The notes under the pieces: model-generated
Databases searched by the model: none
Seen by the model: the letters and a program-made list of their open reading frames with translations, nothing else
Told to the model about the DNA's origin: nothing
In this document: one piece after another, positions 26,401 through 36,247 of the stretch
Layout of the letters: each line of letters opens with the position of its first letter
How positions within the stretch are numbered: the stretch's first letter is position 1
Translations under genes and position numbers: made by a program
Source of the DNA: Candidatus Thiodiazotropha endoloripes
Lineage (GTDB): Bacteria > Pseudomonadota > Gammaproteobacteria > Chromatiales > Chromatiaceae
Direction: 5' to 3'
Assembly (NCBI GenBank): GCA_001709035.1
Contig: LVKA01000011.1
Coordinates: 124,001 to 188,000, forward strand
DNA length: 64,000 bases

Positions 26401-28104
26401 GTGACAACACGTATTACTGTCGACCCGATAACCCGTATCGAAGGTCATCTGCGTATCGATGTGGAAGTGGATGATGGCAAGGTCAGTAAGGCCTGGTCAT
26501 CCGGTCAGATGTGGCGCGGCATAGAGAAGATTCTGGTGGGGCGCGATCCGCGCGAGGCGTGGACCTACACGCAAAGGTTCTGTGGCGTATGCACCACGGT
26601 GCATGCGATCACCTCAGTACGGGCGGTTGAAAACGCCCTCGATCTGGAAGTGCCGGTGAATGCTCAGTTGATCCGCAATATCATTCAGACCGCTCACGCG
26701 ATTCAGGATCACATCGTCCACTTCTACCACCTCTCGGCGGTGGATTGGGTGGATGTGGTCTCGGCGCTGGATGCAGACCCGGTGGCCACCGCCAAGCTGG
26801 CGGAGAGCCTCTCTGACTGGCCGCTCAACGGTCCCCATGAGATGAAGGCGGTGCAGGAGCGGCTGAAGACCTTCGTCGGCAGCGGTCAGCTCGGCCCCTT
26901 TGCCAGTGGTTATTGGGGTCATCCGGCGATGAAACTGCCGCCTGAAGTGAATCTGTTGGCGGTGGCCCACTATCTGCAGGCCCTGGATGTGCAGAACAAC
27001 GCCAACAAGATCGTCGCCATTCTCGGCGGCAAGAGTCCGCATATCCAGAATGTGGCGGTGGGTGGTGTGAGTAACTCCATCAGCCATGATGCCCCATCGG
27101 TGCTCAATATCGAGCGTCTGATGTTGATCAAAGGCTTCATCGACAAGCTGGAGCATTTCGTTAAGTCGACCTACCTGGTGGATGTGCCGGCAGTGGGTGC
27201 CTTCTACCTGGACTGGGCCGGTGTCGGCGGTGGCGTCAACAACTACCTGACGGTGCCCGACTGTCCGCAGGATGCCAAAGGCACGATCTTCGATCTGCCC
27301 GGAGGCTATATCGAAAACGGTGACATCAACAGCCTGAAACCGATCACCACCTTCGGTGATGCCTATTTCCGTGACGGTGTGGCGGAGTCCTCCAAGCATG
27401 CCTGGTATAGCGGCGGCGATGCCCTGCATCCCTGGGTGGGCGAAACCGAGCCGGAGTACACCGACTTCCAGGATGAAGGTAAATACTCCTGGGTCAAGGC
27501 GCCCACCTTCTACGGCAAGCGGGCCGAAGTTGGCCCTCTGGCCGATGTGCTGGTGGGTGTGGCGAGTGGTCATGCGGGTTATACCCAGTATCTCGATCAG
27601 GCGATGGGCACCCTCAAGGCGGTCTCCCAGAATCCGGACATTCCCCTCTCCGCCGTCAACTCCACCATCGGTCGTCATGCTGCCCGGGCAGTACGCTGTG
27701 CCGTGATGATCGACGTGTTGAATGATCAGTGGCAGAAGCTGGTGGACAATATCGGTACCGGCGACCTGGATACCTTCAACGCTCCGGTCTTCCCCAAGGG
27801 TGAGATCAAGGGTGTCGGTTTCCATCAGGCGCCTCGTGGCACCCTCTCCCACTGGGTGGTGATTGAGGATGCCAAGATCAAGAACTACCAGGCGGTGGTG
27901 CCCAGTACCTGGAATGCCGGTCCGAGGGATGCCGATGACGAGATCGGTCCCTACGAATCCTCATTGATGGACAACCCGGTTGCCGATCCTGAGAAGCCGC
28001 TGGAAGTGTTGCGTACCGTTCACTCCTTCGATCCCTGTATCGCCTGTGCGATCCACATGGTGGATACGGAGCAGAAAGAGATCGTGCGGGTCAAGGCGCT
28101 TTAA
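26401..28104 (+). CDS. hybC: [NiFe]-hydrogenase-2 large subunit
   Basis: 567 residues from GTG at 26401, chosen because AGGAG stands 8 bases upstream (a TTG six bases earlier is too close). The NiFe ligands are C61 and C64 (RFCGVC) and C546 and C549 (DPCIACAIH). The last 15 residues after H552 form the cleavable tail, which HybD removes after nickel insertion. DPITRIEGHLRID is the normal L0 motif. Exported by piggyback on the HybO Tat signal. No truncation or frame problem. Confidence 0.96.
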   Translation: MTTRITVDPITRIEGHLRIDVEVDDGKVSKAWSSGQMWRGIEKILVGRDPREAWTYTQRFCGVCTTVHAITSVRAVENALDLEVPVNAQLIRNIIQTAHAIQDHIVHFYHLSAVDWVDVVSALDADPVATAKLAESLSDWPLNGPHEMKAVQERLKTFVGSGQLGPFASGYWGHPAMKLPPEVNLLAVAHYLQALDVQNNANKIVAILGGKSPHIQNVAVGGVSNSISHDAPSVLNIERLMLIKGFIDKLEHFVKSTYLVDVPAVGAFYLDWAGVGGGVNNYLTVPDCPQDAKGTIFDLPGGYIENGDINSLKPITTFGDAYFRDGVAESSKHAWYSGGDALHPWVGETEPEYTDFQDEGKYSWVKAPTFYGKRAEVGPLADVLVGVASGHAGYTQYLDQAMGTLKAVSQNPDIPLSAVNSTIGRHAARAVRCAVMIDVLNDQWQKLVDNIGTGDLDTFNAPVFPKGEIKGVGFHQAPRGTLSHWVVIEDAKIKNYQAVVPSTWNAGPRDADDEIGPYESSLMDNPVADPEKPLEVLRTVHSFDPCIACAIHMVDTEQKEIVRVKAL

Positions 28105-28117
28105 GATCGGGAGTCGG

Positions 28118-28681
28118 ATGATGACTGAGCTAGAAAAAGAGCAGATCCTGGTGATCGGCATGGGCAATGTACTGATGCAGGATGAAGGGATCGGTGTGCG
28201 GGCGGTTGAAGAGCTGGTGCAGCACTACCAGATACCGGAAGGTGTCGAAGTGGTTGATGGTGGCACCACCGGCATGGAGCTGTTCGAACCGATGCGCAAG
28301 GCGCGCTATCTGATCATTGCCGATGCGGTCAATACCGGTGCCGCGCCCGGTAGTCTGGTACGCATCGCGGATGAAGAGATCCCCGCCTTTTTTCAGACCA
28401 AACTTTCCAACCACCAACTGGGGGTCTCCGATCTGCTGGCATTGCTGGCGCTGAAAGGTGAGACCCCTGAGCGGGTATCGATCATCGGTATGGTGCCCCA
28501 CTCACTGGAAAACAAGCTGGGCCTGACGGCAGAGGCAGAACAGGGCTTAAGCGGTATGGTCAGCATGCTGGTTGAAGAGCTGTCGAGCCTGGGTATTCAG
28601 TTAGCCCCCAAAAGCAGCGTAGCCAGCGGCCATTGGCGGAGAGAGGCCGAGTATGAGCAGGCTGCCGGGCTTGCCGGTTAG
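28118..28681 (+). CDS. hybD: Hydrogenase-2 maturation endopeptidase
   Basis: 187 residues from one of two tandem ATGs (28118 or 28121) behind GGGAG. Opening ILVIGMGNVLMQDEGIGVRA with the nickel-sensing Glu and Asp (DEG; later DAV), and H-containing SNHQLGVSDLLAL, are typical of the HybD/HupD family that clips the large-subunit tail. It is about 20 residues longer than E. coli HybD, with an extra charged C-terminus (SGHWRREAEYEQAAGLAG). Fourteen bases after hybC. Confidence 0.93.
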   Translation: MMTELEKEQILVIGMGNVLMQDEGIGVRAVEELVQHYQIPEGVEVVDGGTTGMELFEPMRKARYLIIADAVNTGAAPGSLVRIADEEIPAFFQTKLSNHQLGVSDLLALLALKGETPERVSIIGMVPHSLENKLGLTAEAEQGLSGMVSMLVEELSSLGIQLAPKSSVASGHWRREAEYEQAAGLAG

Positions 28682-28702
28682 ATAGAGAGCAGGAAACGAA
28701 AT

Positions 28703-28975
28703 ATGTGCATAGGTATACCGGCTCAAGTGATTGAGGATGGCGACTTCGTGGCCCGCTGCCGCACCCGGAATGGGGAAGAGCAGATCAACATGATGCTGAT
28801 CGGTCCCCAACCGGCCGGTACCTGGCTGCTGACTTTTCTCGGTTCCGCCAGGGATGTGATCAGTGAGCAGGATGCCCGTCATATCGATCAGGCATTGGAT
28901 GGTCTGAGTGCGATCATGAGTAACGATCAGGATATCGATGTGGACCACTATTTCCCCGACCTGGGGAAAGCCTGA
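28703..28975 (+). CDS. hypC: HypC/HybG/HupF-type hydrogenase chaperone
   Basis: 90 residues that begin MCIGIPAQV, where the N-terminal cysteine after Met is the invariant HypC residue that carries the Fe(CN)2CO group with HypD to the large subunit. Position in the operon (after the protease) matches HupF or HybG, a copy dedicated to one hydrogenase. No hypABDEF are in the window, so these must lie elsewhere. Confidence 0.9.
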   Translation: MCIGIPAQVIEDGDFVARCRTRNGEEQINMMLIGPQPAGTWLLTFLGSARDVISEQDARHIDQALDGLSAIMSNDQDIDVDHYFPDLGKA

Positions 28976-28995
28976 ACCAATTTTCAGGAGAGACT

Positions 28996-29586
28996 ATGCA
29001 AGACCTATCCAGTATGACCCAGCAGATTGAGACTGTTTTCAAACGCATTGAGCGGGAGCAGATGCAGGATATTCCTATTCTCAATCCTGCTTTACAGGTG
29101 GAGACGATTGGATTTCAGGTGTATCAGGGGCGTCTGATTGGTGTCCTGATTACGCCCTGGATGATGAACCTGATGCTGTTTCCGGCTGAGGGTGAAGATT
29201 GGAGTGAGCTGAAGTTGGGCGATAAGCAGTACCATCGCCTGCCAGCCAATGAGTACCGCTTCATGGTCAATGAGATTGACCAGATCGGTCTCTGCCAGAC
29301 CCATCCAATCTATTCCCCGATGCATGAGTTCATGAATCAGGAGCATGCGATGGCGGCTGCCGAGAGCTTCATGAAAACCCTGATGATTGAAGTCGAGGAG
29401 CCTGAGACGGATCCCCATGATGAAGCCCTGTTGGGTCGTATTCTGCGGGGTGAAGAGAGTGTGGAAGTGGAGATGGATGGCTTTGCCCTGGCTGAAGCCA
29501 AGTGCAAACAACAGAGTGGAGAGGAGTTGTCCGCTGAGCCTGTTCATCTCTCCAGACGGGCGTTTCTTGGTGGCAGAGACAGTTAA
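28996..29586 (+). CDS. hybE: HybE-type hydrogenase assembly chaperone
   Basis: 196 residues. The HybE/HupJ fold is recognised by NPALQVETIGFQVYQGRLIGVLITPWMMNLMLFP near residue 27, GLCQTHPIYSPMHEF and the end HLSRRAFLGG. It helps Tat-linked assembly or quality control of the hydrogenase subunits. A GGAGAGACT ribosome site precedes the ATG. Last gene of the operon; longer than E. coli HybE (about 162) by an acidic segment. Confidence 0.9.
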   Translation: MQDLSSMTQQIETVFKRIEREQMQDIPILNPALQVETIGFQVYQGRLIGVLITPWMMNLMLFPAEGEDWSELKLGDKQYHRLPANEYRFMVNEIDQIGLCQTHPIYSPMHEFMNQEHAMAAAESFMKTLMIEVEEPETDPHDEALLGRILRGEESVEVEMDGFALAEAKCKQQSGEELSAEPVHLSRRAFLGGRDS

Positions 29587-29914
29587 AGAATTCTGAATGT
29601 TCCTACCTACAGTGAAGGCCAGAATCGTGGCGTCATCATCGCTGGGATTGTGGTCAGCGACATCGATCAACATGCTCCATTTTTTAAATGCTACTCTCGA
29701 AATATATACTGCAGAGTCGCTGGCTTTCGCTGAATCATGGGGCAAGCCGGAAGCTTACCCACCTGGCACAATCAACCCAGTCTACCGGGTTGTTGGTTAT
29801 GCAAGTTGGAAATAACTCCAACCTAGAGATCGATTACTCTCTACTGCGAAGCGGTAGTGTTGCCTTTTAGGTATCCTCTCACTGCAGTTTGTCAAACAGC
29901 TAGAGAGAGTAGCT

Positions 29915-29955
29915 CCCCTCTCCCCTTGCGGGAGAGGGGTCGGGGGAGAGGGGGA
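29915..29955. repeat. CCCTCTCCC/GGGAGAGGG palindromic repeat, copy 2
   Basis: CCCCTCTCCCCTTGCGGGAG followed by AGGGGTCGGGGGAGAGGGGG. Same build as the copy at 1238-1275, including the extra GGGGAGAGGG tail. Confidence 0.65.
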
Positions 29956-30051
29956 GTATCCACAGCACTCTCAACAGCACACAATCCACATCAGAAGGAT
30001 TGATGAGTGAATGCGTCTTACGCTTTCAGTTGCATCAATCGCTTGATGATC

Positions 30052-30076
30052 ACCCTCTCCCATCAAGGGAGAGGGG
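30052..30076. repeat. CCCTCTCCC/GGGAGAGGG palindromic repeat, short copy 3
   Basis: ACCCTCTCCCATCAAGGGAG then AGGGG. The extra tail of copies 1 and 2 is absent. It sits 97 bases from copy 2. Confidence 0.5.
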
Positions 30077-30224
30077 CTATTACGTCAATAGGGCAGGATG
30101 TCTCTCTATAATATTCTATAGACCAGCGGGTTTATCTCTTATCCGTTACCGGCCTTCGCTTGACGCCGATGGCAAAGGCGGTAGAGTTAAACAACAACCC
30201 ACGGATTCAGATTAAGTCTCTTAC

Positions 30225-31100
30225 ATGGGGGATATCAGGCTCATGGCGATTGATGCGACAGAAGTACCCGACCTGGTCGAACGGATGCCGGCGTTTCCCC
30301 AGGGGGTAACCAAGGTGCTCGACCTGGCCTCCCGTCCCGATTGTGCCCCCAAGGCTTTGGTTCAGGTCATCGAGCACGATCCGGTGATGACCATGAAAGT
30401 GCTGAAACTGGTCAATTCCGCCTACTTCGGTCTGTCACGCCCGATCAACTCAATCAACCATGGTGTGGTTTATGTGGGGATCAACACCATCAAGAATCTG
30501 GCCCTGTCGATTGCCGCCATAGGCATGCTGCCCAAGAGTAACAAGGCAGGGTTGGATATGAATCAGTTTCTCGCCCATTCGCTGGGTGTGGCTTCGGTGG
30601 CCAAGTTGCTCGCGACACACCTGGGGGTGCCGGATAAAGATGCCACGGATTTCTTTGTGGCCGGATTGCTACACGATTTTGGTAAAGTCGTGCTGGCACA
30701 GTTCAAACCCGAAGAGTTCCGTCACTGCCTGGATCAAGCCGCTGAGCAAGAACGCAGTTTGCATGAGGTAGAGCTGGAGAGCCATGGGATCAGTCACGAT
30801 GAGATTGGCGGACGCCTGGCTGAGGCTTGGAAATTGCCCACAGCATTGGCGCACGCCATTCATCATCACCATCACCCGGAACATGGGGCTGAGGATGGCG
30901 GTGATGGTATGTGCGAAGCGGTATTTGCCGCCAACCAGATCGTACGTTCATTGGGCTTTGGTGATGCCGGCAATCCACTGATTGCGGAATTTCCTCCCTT
31001 GGTATCTGAGCGATTTGGCAATGATCTATCGGGTCTGATGTCGGTACTGGGAGATCTCAGTGGAGAAATGGAAAAGGCCCGATTGTTCACACAGCTTTAA
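30225..31100 (+). CDS. HDOD-domain signalling protein
   Basis: 291 residues (an ATG at 30243 is an alternative start). A single HDOD domain fills most of it: MPAFPQGVTKVLDLA, VIEHDPVMTMKVLKLVNSAYFGL near residue 46, GLLHDFGKVVLAQ near residue 147 and a histidine-rich HAIHHHHHPEH near 220. HDOD proteins are non-catalytic relatives of HD phosphohydrolases used in signalling (often with c-di-GMP or chemotaxis networks). No other domain is attached. It is followed by a metallo-beta-lactamase-fold gene. Confidence 0.88.
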   Translation: MGDIRLMAIDATEVPDLVERMPAFPQGVTKVLDLASRPDCAPKALVQVIEHDPVMTMKVLKLVNSAYFGLSRPINSINHGVVYVGINTIKNLALSIAAIGMLPKSNKAGLDMNQFLAHSLGVASVAKLLATHLGVPDKDATDFFVAGLLHDFGKVVLAQFKPEEFRHCLDQAAEQERSLHEVELESHGISHDEIGGRLAEAWKLPTALAHAIHHHHHPEHGAEDGGDGMCEAVFAANQIVRSLGFGDAGNPLIAEFPPLVSERFGNDLSGLMSVLGDLSGEMEKARLFTQL

Positions 31101-31185
31101 ATTATGGATTCTGGTGTTTGCATGTTGTTAGGTTTTGAGTTGGTGCAAGGCCTCTGTTTTTTATCAGCAGGAAAGGATAAGCAAA

Positions 31186-32076
31186 GTGCATTTTAAATTT
31201 TGGGGTGTGCGTGGGTCGATTCCAGCACCCGGACCCAAGACCGTTCATTATGGGGGCAATACCACCTGTATCGAGGTGCGTGGCGAGAATAATGAACTGC
31301 TGATTCTGGATGGTGGAACCGGTATTTTTCCTCTGGGTCAGAGTCTGGTCCCAGAGTTTCCTCTCAAGGTTCATATCTTTATCACTCATACCCACTGGGA
31401 TCATATTCAAGGTCTGCCAATGTTTTTACCTATTTTCGTTCCGGGAAACGAGGTCACTATTCACGGCGCTGCCGACCCTATTACCCAGCGGGATATCGGT
31501 GAGGTGTTGGCCAGACAGATGGAATATGCCTATTTTCCGGTACGTGAGGCCGAACTCAACGCCAGCATGAGCTATCTGAACATTCAAGAGGGTCAGAGCG
31601 TACAGGTCGGTGGGGTCAATGTTCGTAGCATGTTGTTAAACCATCCGGTACTCAATTTCGGATATCGTCTGGAATGTGAGGGCAAGGTGTTTGTCTTTAC
31701 CGGTGACCATGAGTGGCCATACAACATTTATAACAAAGATGATCCGGACTACCCCGATTACCAGCAGATGGTGGATGAGCAACGGATCAGAGTAGTCGAG
31801 TTTTTTCGTAATGCCGATGTTCTGGTGATCGATACGGCCTACACCGATGCCGAGTATCCCAGTCGCAAAGGCTGGGGGCATGGCACCTTTGCCTCCAGTA
31901 TCGAGGCAGCACGGGAAGCGGGGGTGAAGCGGGTATTCCTTACCCATCACGAACCAACCCGCAGCGATGCGGATCTGGAGGCGGCATTCGATGAAGCCAG
32001 AAAGAGTCATGATGTGGGAAGAGAAAGGGATCCTCAGTTTGAATTAGCGCGAGAGGGGGTGATGGTAGAGATCTGA
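31186..32076 (+). CDS. Metallo-beta-lactamase-fold hydrolase
   Basis: 296 residues from GTG at 31186, chosen because AAAGGA stands 8 bases upstream and HFKFWGVRGS is the usual first strand of the family. The metal motif is THTHWDHIQG (HxHxDH), with further ligands in VFTGDHEW and VFLTHHEPTRSD. GVRGSIPAPGPKTVHYGGNTTC is typical of the cyclic-phosphodiesterase-like or ribonuclease-BN-like branch of this fold often found next to signalling genes. Substrate not predictable. It follows the HDOD gene and could be co-transcribed. Confidence 0.85.
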   Translation: MHFKFWGVRGSIPAPGPKTVHYGGNTTCIEVRGENNELLILDGGTGIFPLGQSLVPEFPLKVHIFITHTHWDHIQGLPMFLPIFVPGNEVTIHGAADPITQRDIGEVLARQMEYAYFPVREAELNASMSYLNIQEGQSVQVGGVNVRSMLLNHPVLNFGYRLECEGKVFVFTGDHEWPYNIYNKDDPDYPDYQQMVDEQRIRVVEFFRNADVLVIDTAYTDAEYPSRKGWGHGTFASSIEAAREAGVKRVFLTHHEPTRSDADLEAAFDEARKSHDVGRERDPQFELAREGVMVEI

Positions 32077-32431
32077 GAGATTTTCTCAGCCAACAGTAAA
32101 TATCGTGTCGATGTCAGACCAGACCAACAGATAGTTTCGCCTTCCGCACAGGGAGCGGAAAAAAAAGCCACAACTGCCCACCCCCTCCTACAAACTGTGG
32201 CCTCGGATCAACTGCGAGGTAGTCACCGACAAGACATTGATTCTTCTCAAGTCCGGGGTTTGATCACCAGAGCCCTGAGGGCAGTGATGGTTTGCGGTAG
32301 TTAACCTGTATGCTCCTTTCCTGACTGCCGCCATCTAGCCTGTATACTTAAGAATAAGGGCTTACATCAACTCTCAGATTGTTTTAGCTGGAATGATCTT
32401 TGGCATGATCGGCATCGAAGGGGTTAAGTGA
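32077..32431. other. Intergenic gap, nothing coding seen
   Basis: 355 bases. GCCACA (about 32167) and TGTGGC (about 32208) can pair over a long loop but there is no T run, so it is a poor terminator candidate. The promoter of the next gene should lie in the AT-rich part near 32335-32370 (TATACTTAAGAATAAGG). Confidence 0.35.
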
Positions 32432-35400
32432 TTGATAAATTATACAAATAAACTCGCTTTTTTTTGCTTTCTGGGTGTGCTCTTTTCAAGTCTGACAACG
32501 ACTTTCGCTGATGCGGATCTCTCATCCGAGATGGCGAGCCCGGCTGCAGGTCTTCAGCTAACCTCAGCAGAAAGGAACTGGATTGATCGGAATCAAACAG
32601 TCAGATTCACGGGTGATCCCAACTGGCTGCCCTATGAGGCCTTTGACGAGGATGGTAACTATATCGGGATGGTGGCCGATTACCTTCGCGTCATCGAACG
32701 CGAGACTGGTCTAAAGTTCGTCTCCATTCCCGTTTCAAGCTGGACTGAATCCCTGGATAGCGCTGTACAAGGTAAGGTTTCGGTCATTTCCGGTGATGCG
32801 GCTGATGCCATCCTCAACGAGCATTTCAATCCAGTTGAGACCTATAGCCGGAATCCGATCGTCATCATCATGGATTACCGGCAGAATTTTGTTGAAAGAC
32901 TTGAGGAGATTGACGATCGCAACATCGCGATCATCAAGGATTACGGCTATACAGCGGATCTTTTCGAACGTTACCCGGATATAGATTTTATCGAAGTGGA
33001 AAACATCCAGGAAGGCCTGGAAGGTGTCTCACAGGGGCGATTCGACGCCTTGCTTGCGACCATGGCCCTGGCTGGCTATCACATCGCTGAGATGGGGATG
33101 CATAACGTCAAGGTGGTGGGTAAGACGTCAGTTATCATGGATCTGACCCTGTTTGTGGATAAAGACAATCCACTGCTCTATTCAGTCATCAATAAGACAC
33201 TCAAATCCATATCTCAAACTGAAAGGCAGGAGATTCAACAGGCCTGGGTGCGTACAAAATATGTGGAGAAGACCGACTATGGCCTGGTTATACAAATATC
33301 TCTCGGCCTGGCAGTTTTAATTCTGCTTGTGTTGGCCTGGAACAGGCTGTTACAGCGTGAAATCGACCGACGGCATGAGACAGAACAATCCCTGAGGCGT
33401 AGTGAGAATCTGCTTAAGAATGTCATTGATCAATTACCCGACGTATTTGTACTTAAAGATCATAAGGGGGACTTCCTGCTGTGTAACAAGGCTGTTGCGG
33501 ATCTCTACGACACAGAACCAGAAGCGATGGTGGGTAAGTCGGATCGTGATTTTGGTGTCCCGACAGAGCTGGCCGACTCAATGCGGGAGAACGTGCTTGG
33601 TATCATGGCCAAGGGAGAAACAGAGATAGTCTACGAAGATAGCAGGGACGCTGTGACTGGTGAGATCCGTAACTATCGGTCCATCAAAAAACCATTAAAA
33701 GATCAGGATGGGAAAAACCAGATACTTGTTATTGCTCAGGATATATCTGAAGTGGTCAGGGCACGTAACCAGCTTGCCGAGAGCGAAGCAAAGTTTCGCA
33801 GGATATTCGAGTCTACTGACGCCATTGCGGTCCAGGGCTATGACGAAGACCGAAAAGTGATTTACTGGAACAAGGCCAGTGAGCAGTTATATGGGTACCC
33901 TGCTGAGCAGGCGTTGGGTCAACAGCTTGAAGAGTTGATTATCCCGGAACCGATGCGTACACAGGTTGTTACAGATACCCAGGCCTGGCTGAAAGGCGGG
34001 GAGGCTATCCCTTCAGCTGAGTTAACTCTGCAAAGGGCTGACGGTTCGAAGGTTCCTGTCTTCTCCAGTCATGTTATGTTGCGAGGTAAGGGTGGGTCAC
34101 CGGAGATGTATTGTGTCGATGTGGACCTGAGCCAGTTGAAAACAGCTCAGGCGCAGATTCATCTTCTGTCACAAGCCGTTGAGCAGAGTCCAGTGTCAGT
34201 GATGATTACGGATAAAAACGGTGCGATTGAGTATGTCAACACGACGTTACAGAAGATCAGCGGCTATAGTGCTGAAGAGCTGCGTGGACAAAAGCCCAGC
34301 ATCCTTAAATCGAATCTGACGCCGAAGCTGCTATACAAGGAGCTTTGGGAAGCCATTACGAGCGGACGGACTTGGCAGGGTGAGCTTCAGAATCGCAAGA
34401 AAAACGGTGAGATCTACTGGGAGCATGTTTATATTGCCCCGGTGAGTGGTGAAGCTGGAGATGATTTCCACTATCTTGCGATTAAAGAAGATATCACTTT
34501 ACAGAAAAAGCAGGCTGAGAAGATCTTGCAGCAGGCCCACTTCGATGGCCTGACCTCCCTGCCTAATCGATTTCTGAGTCTCGACAGGCTGGGGCAGTTG
34601 GTGAAGGAAGCCGATCGGAATGGCGGCCGGGTAGCTGTGCTTTTTATCGATCTTGATGACTTCAAGAAAGTTAATGACAGTCTTGGTCACGAGATGGGCG
34701 ATACCCTTTTGATTCAGGCGGCAGAACGCCTTCAGCATTCCATTCGCCAGGGTGATACGGTCGGCAGGCTGGGAGGCGATGAGTTCATCATCATACTGGC
34801 CGGACTTGATGACCCATTGGATGCCAACTCAGTGGTGAAGCATTTGATCGATGATTTCCGTCGACCATTCAGTATCGATAATAGAGAGCTACTGTTGACC
34901 ACCAGTGTCGGTATCGCTGTCTATCCTGATGATGGCAAGCAGCCTTCGGAACTGTTACGTAACGCCGATTCGGCCATGTATCACTCCAAAGCTTTGGGGC
35001 GGAACACCTATTCTTACTTTACCGACTCAATGAATCGAAACCTTTCACAGCGACTTCAGCTGGAGGAGCAACTGCATGGCGCGCTGGAACGCAAAGAGTT
35101 CAGCCTTGTCTATCAACCGCAGGTCTCACTCAGTAATCGGCAGGTGATTGGTGTGGAGGCGCTGCTTCGCTGGGAGAACCCAAAGTTGGGCCAGGTGGGT
35201 CCAGAGGATTTCATTCCCGTTGCAGAGCAGACGGGTATGATTGTAACTATTGGAGAGTTTGTAGTCAGGGAGGCCTTAGCCAAGGCGGTCGAGTGGCGTC
35301 GCTTGGTCACTGGGCCATTCACGGTTGCCATCAATCTGTCACCACGACAGTTCAGAGATCCGAATCTGGTGCCTTTTATACAGCAGGTAATCACTGATCT

Positions 35401-35842
35401 GAAAGTCCCTCCCGAAACCCTCGAATTGGAGATAACCGAAGGTGTCTTGATGAGTGGTCTCTCCTATGTGGATGAAGCAGTCACCGCAATCAGCAAATTG
35501 GGTATCAGTATCGCCATGGATGATTTCGGCACAGGCTACTCTTCCCTGAGTTACCTGCGCAGCTACCCGTTCAATGTATTAAAAATCGATCGCAGCTTTA
35601 TCAATGATGTTACCGTCGATGTTACCGATCATGAGTTGGTCAATGCGGCGATCGCCATGGCGCATGGTTTGGGCCTGAAAGTTATTGCGGAAGGTGTCGA
35701 GACTGAAGAGCAGTTCGAGATGTTGGCACATCAGCATTGCGACTTTGCCCAAGGCTACCTTTTTAGTAAACCAAAAAAACCGGAAGAGATTACCCGGTTT
35801 CTCAAGATACAACATGAAGATCTAGCGCCTTCATCGTTATAG
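32432..35842 (+). CDS. Solute-binding sensor / PAS / GGDEF / EAL protein
   Basis: 1136 residues from a TTG (AAGGGG upstream; an earlier GTG is cut off by a stop). Order: signal peptide (1-27), a family-3 solute-binding domain in the periplasm (about 50-275, RFTGDPNWLPYEAFDEDGNY), a membrane span (283-305), three PAS domains (about 325-690), a GGDEF domain with intact RLGGDEF and I-site RQGD, and an EAL domain (EALLRWE; TEGVLM; DDFGTGYSSL). The solute-binding part suggests that an amino-acid-like ligand is sensed; both c-di-GMP synthesis and hydrolysis look possible. No partner gene adjacent. Confidence 0.93.
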   Translation: MINYTNKLAFFCFLGVLFSSLTTTFADADLSSEMASPAAGLQLTSAERNWIDRNQTVRFTGDPNWLPYEAFDEDGNYIGMVADYLRVIERETGLKFVSIPVSSWTESLDSAVQGKVSVISGDAADAILNEHFNPVETYSRNPIVIIMDYRQNFVERLEEIDDRNIAIIKDYGYTADLFERYPDIDFIEVENIQEGLEGVSQGRFDALLATMALAGYHIAEMGMHNVKVVGKTSVIMDLTLFVDKDNPLLYSVINKTLKSISQTERQEIQQAWVRTKYVEKTDYGLVIQISLGLAVLILLVLAWNRLLQREIDRRHETEQSLRRSENLLKNVIDQLPDVFVLKDHKGDFLLCNKAVADLYDTEPEAMVGKSDRDFGVPTELADSMRENVLGIMAKGETEIVYEDSRDAVTGEIRNYRSIKKPLKDQDGKNQILVIAQDISEVVRARNQLAESEAKFRRIFESTDAIAVQGYDEDRKVIYWNKASEQLYGYPAEQALGQQLEELIIPEPMRTQVVTDTQAWLKGGEAIPSAELTLQRADGSKVPVFSSHVMLRGKGGSPEMYCVDVDLSQLKTAQAQIHLLSQAVEQSPVSVMITDKNGAIEYVNTTLQKISGYSAEELRGQKPSILKSNLTPKLLYKELWEAITSGRTWQGELQNRKKNGEIYWEHVYIAPVSGEAGDDFHYLAIKEDITLQKKQAEKILQQAHFDGLTSLPNRFLSLDRLGQLVKEADRNGGRVAVLFIDLDDFKKVNDSLGHEMGDTLLIQAAERLQHSIRQGDTVGRLGGDEFIIILAGLDDPLDANSVVKHLIDDFRRPFSIDNRELLLTTSVGIAVYPDDGKQPSELLRNADSAMYHSKALGRNTYSYFTDSMNRNLSQRLQLEEQLHGALERKEFSLVYQPQVSLSNRQVIGVEALLRWENPKLGQVGPEDFIPVAEQTGMIVTIGEFVVREALAKAVEWRRLVTGPFTVAINLSPRQFRDPNLVPFIQQVITDLKVPPETLELEITEGVLMSGLSYVDEAVTAISKLGISIAMDDFGTGYSSLSYLRSYPFNVLKIDRSFINDVTVDVTDHELVNAAIAMAHGLGLKVIAEGVETEEQFEMLAHQHCDFAQGYLFSKPKKPEEITRFLKIQHEDLAPSSL

Positions 35843-35909
35843 AAGTGCTGCTTTCGGGTAATGAAAAATACAACTGCACAGTGACCTGTCCGGGCCAACT
35901 ACTAGGAAC

Positions 35910-36211
35910 TCAGTTACTGCTTGGTAGGGAAAGCGTAAAGATAGCCCCGGCTTCAACCTGAACATACCAGTCTTCAGGAAGTTGCTTATCCAAGGAGAGT
36001 GCATCAATCAAAGGGACAAATCCGGGATCCACCTCTGTTACATAAACCGGACCATCCGGAGTATCGAAAATAATTGAAAGCTCATCAAACAGTGTCGGTG
36101 TTGCACGGCTGATGGTGGCCTTGCTCAGGCTTTGCCACTGATACTCTCTGGCTGGAGTGGTGTTTGATTGATCAGTGATTCTCTGACTCTATCTATTTTT
36201 ACCAGTTCCAT
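35910..36211 (-). pseudogene. Frameshifted small gene next to the glycine-zipper gene (possible immunity partner)
   Basis: Start ATG at 36211 (MELVKIDRVRESLINQTP) and stop TGA at 35910 lie in different frames; 302 bases are not a multiple of three. After a shift near 36150-36170 the second frame reads YQWQSLSKATISRATPTLFD, then ELSIIFDTPDGPVYVTEVDP and a C-terminus EDWYVQVEAGAIFTLSLP. The second frame is coding-like through to its stop. Located 36 bases downstream of the frameshifted effector-like gene. Family not recognised; immunity role is inferred from position only. Confidence 0.55.
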
Positions 36212-36247
36212 ACTCGCTTACTCTACCAGGAATCACTGTTTGAGGTT

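Larger units (their letters stand above)
29587..30224. other. Gap after the hydrogenase operon with two repeat copies
   Basis: 638 bases with no gene I can support. It contains the CCCTCTCCC repeats at 29915-29955 and 30052-30076. A minus-strand open frame at about 29600-29745 gives DDDATILAFTVG, which faintly recalls a PP2C phosphatase end, but there is no upstream part and no stop before it enters hybE. No strong terminator seen right after hybE. Confidence 0.4.

Noticed and set aside
26614-27852. 412-codon open frame opposite hybC
   Set aside because: Antisense shadow of a GC-rich conserved gene; hybC motifs are unambiguous on the plus strand.
29600-29745. PP2C-like end (DDDATILAFTVG) on the minus strand
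   Set aside because: Too short, no upstream phosphatase motifs and the frame runs into hybE without a stop; likeness may be chance.
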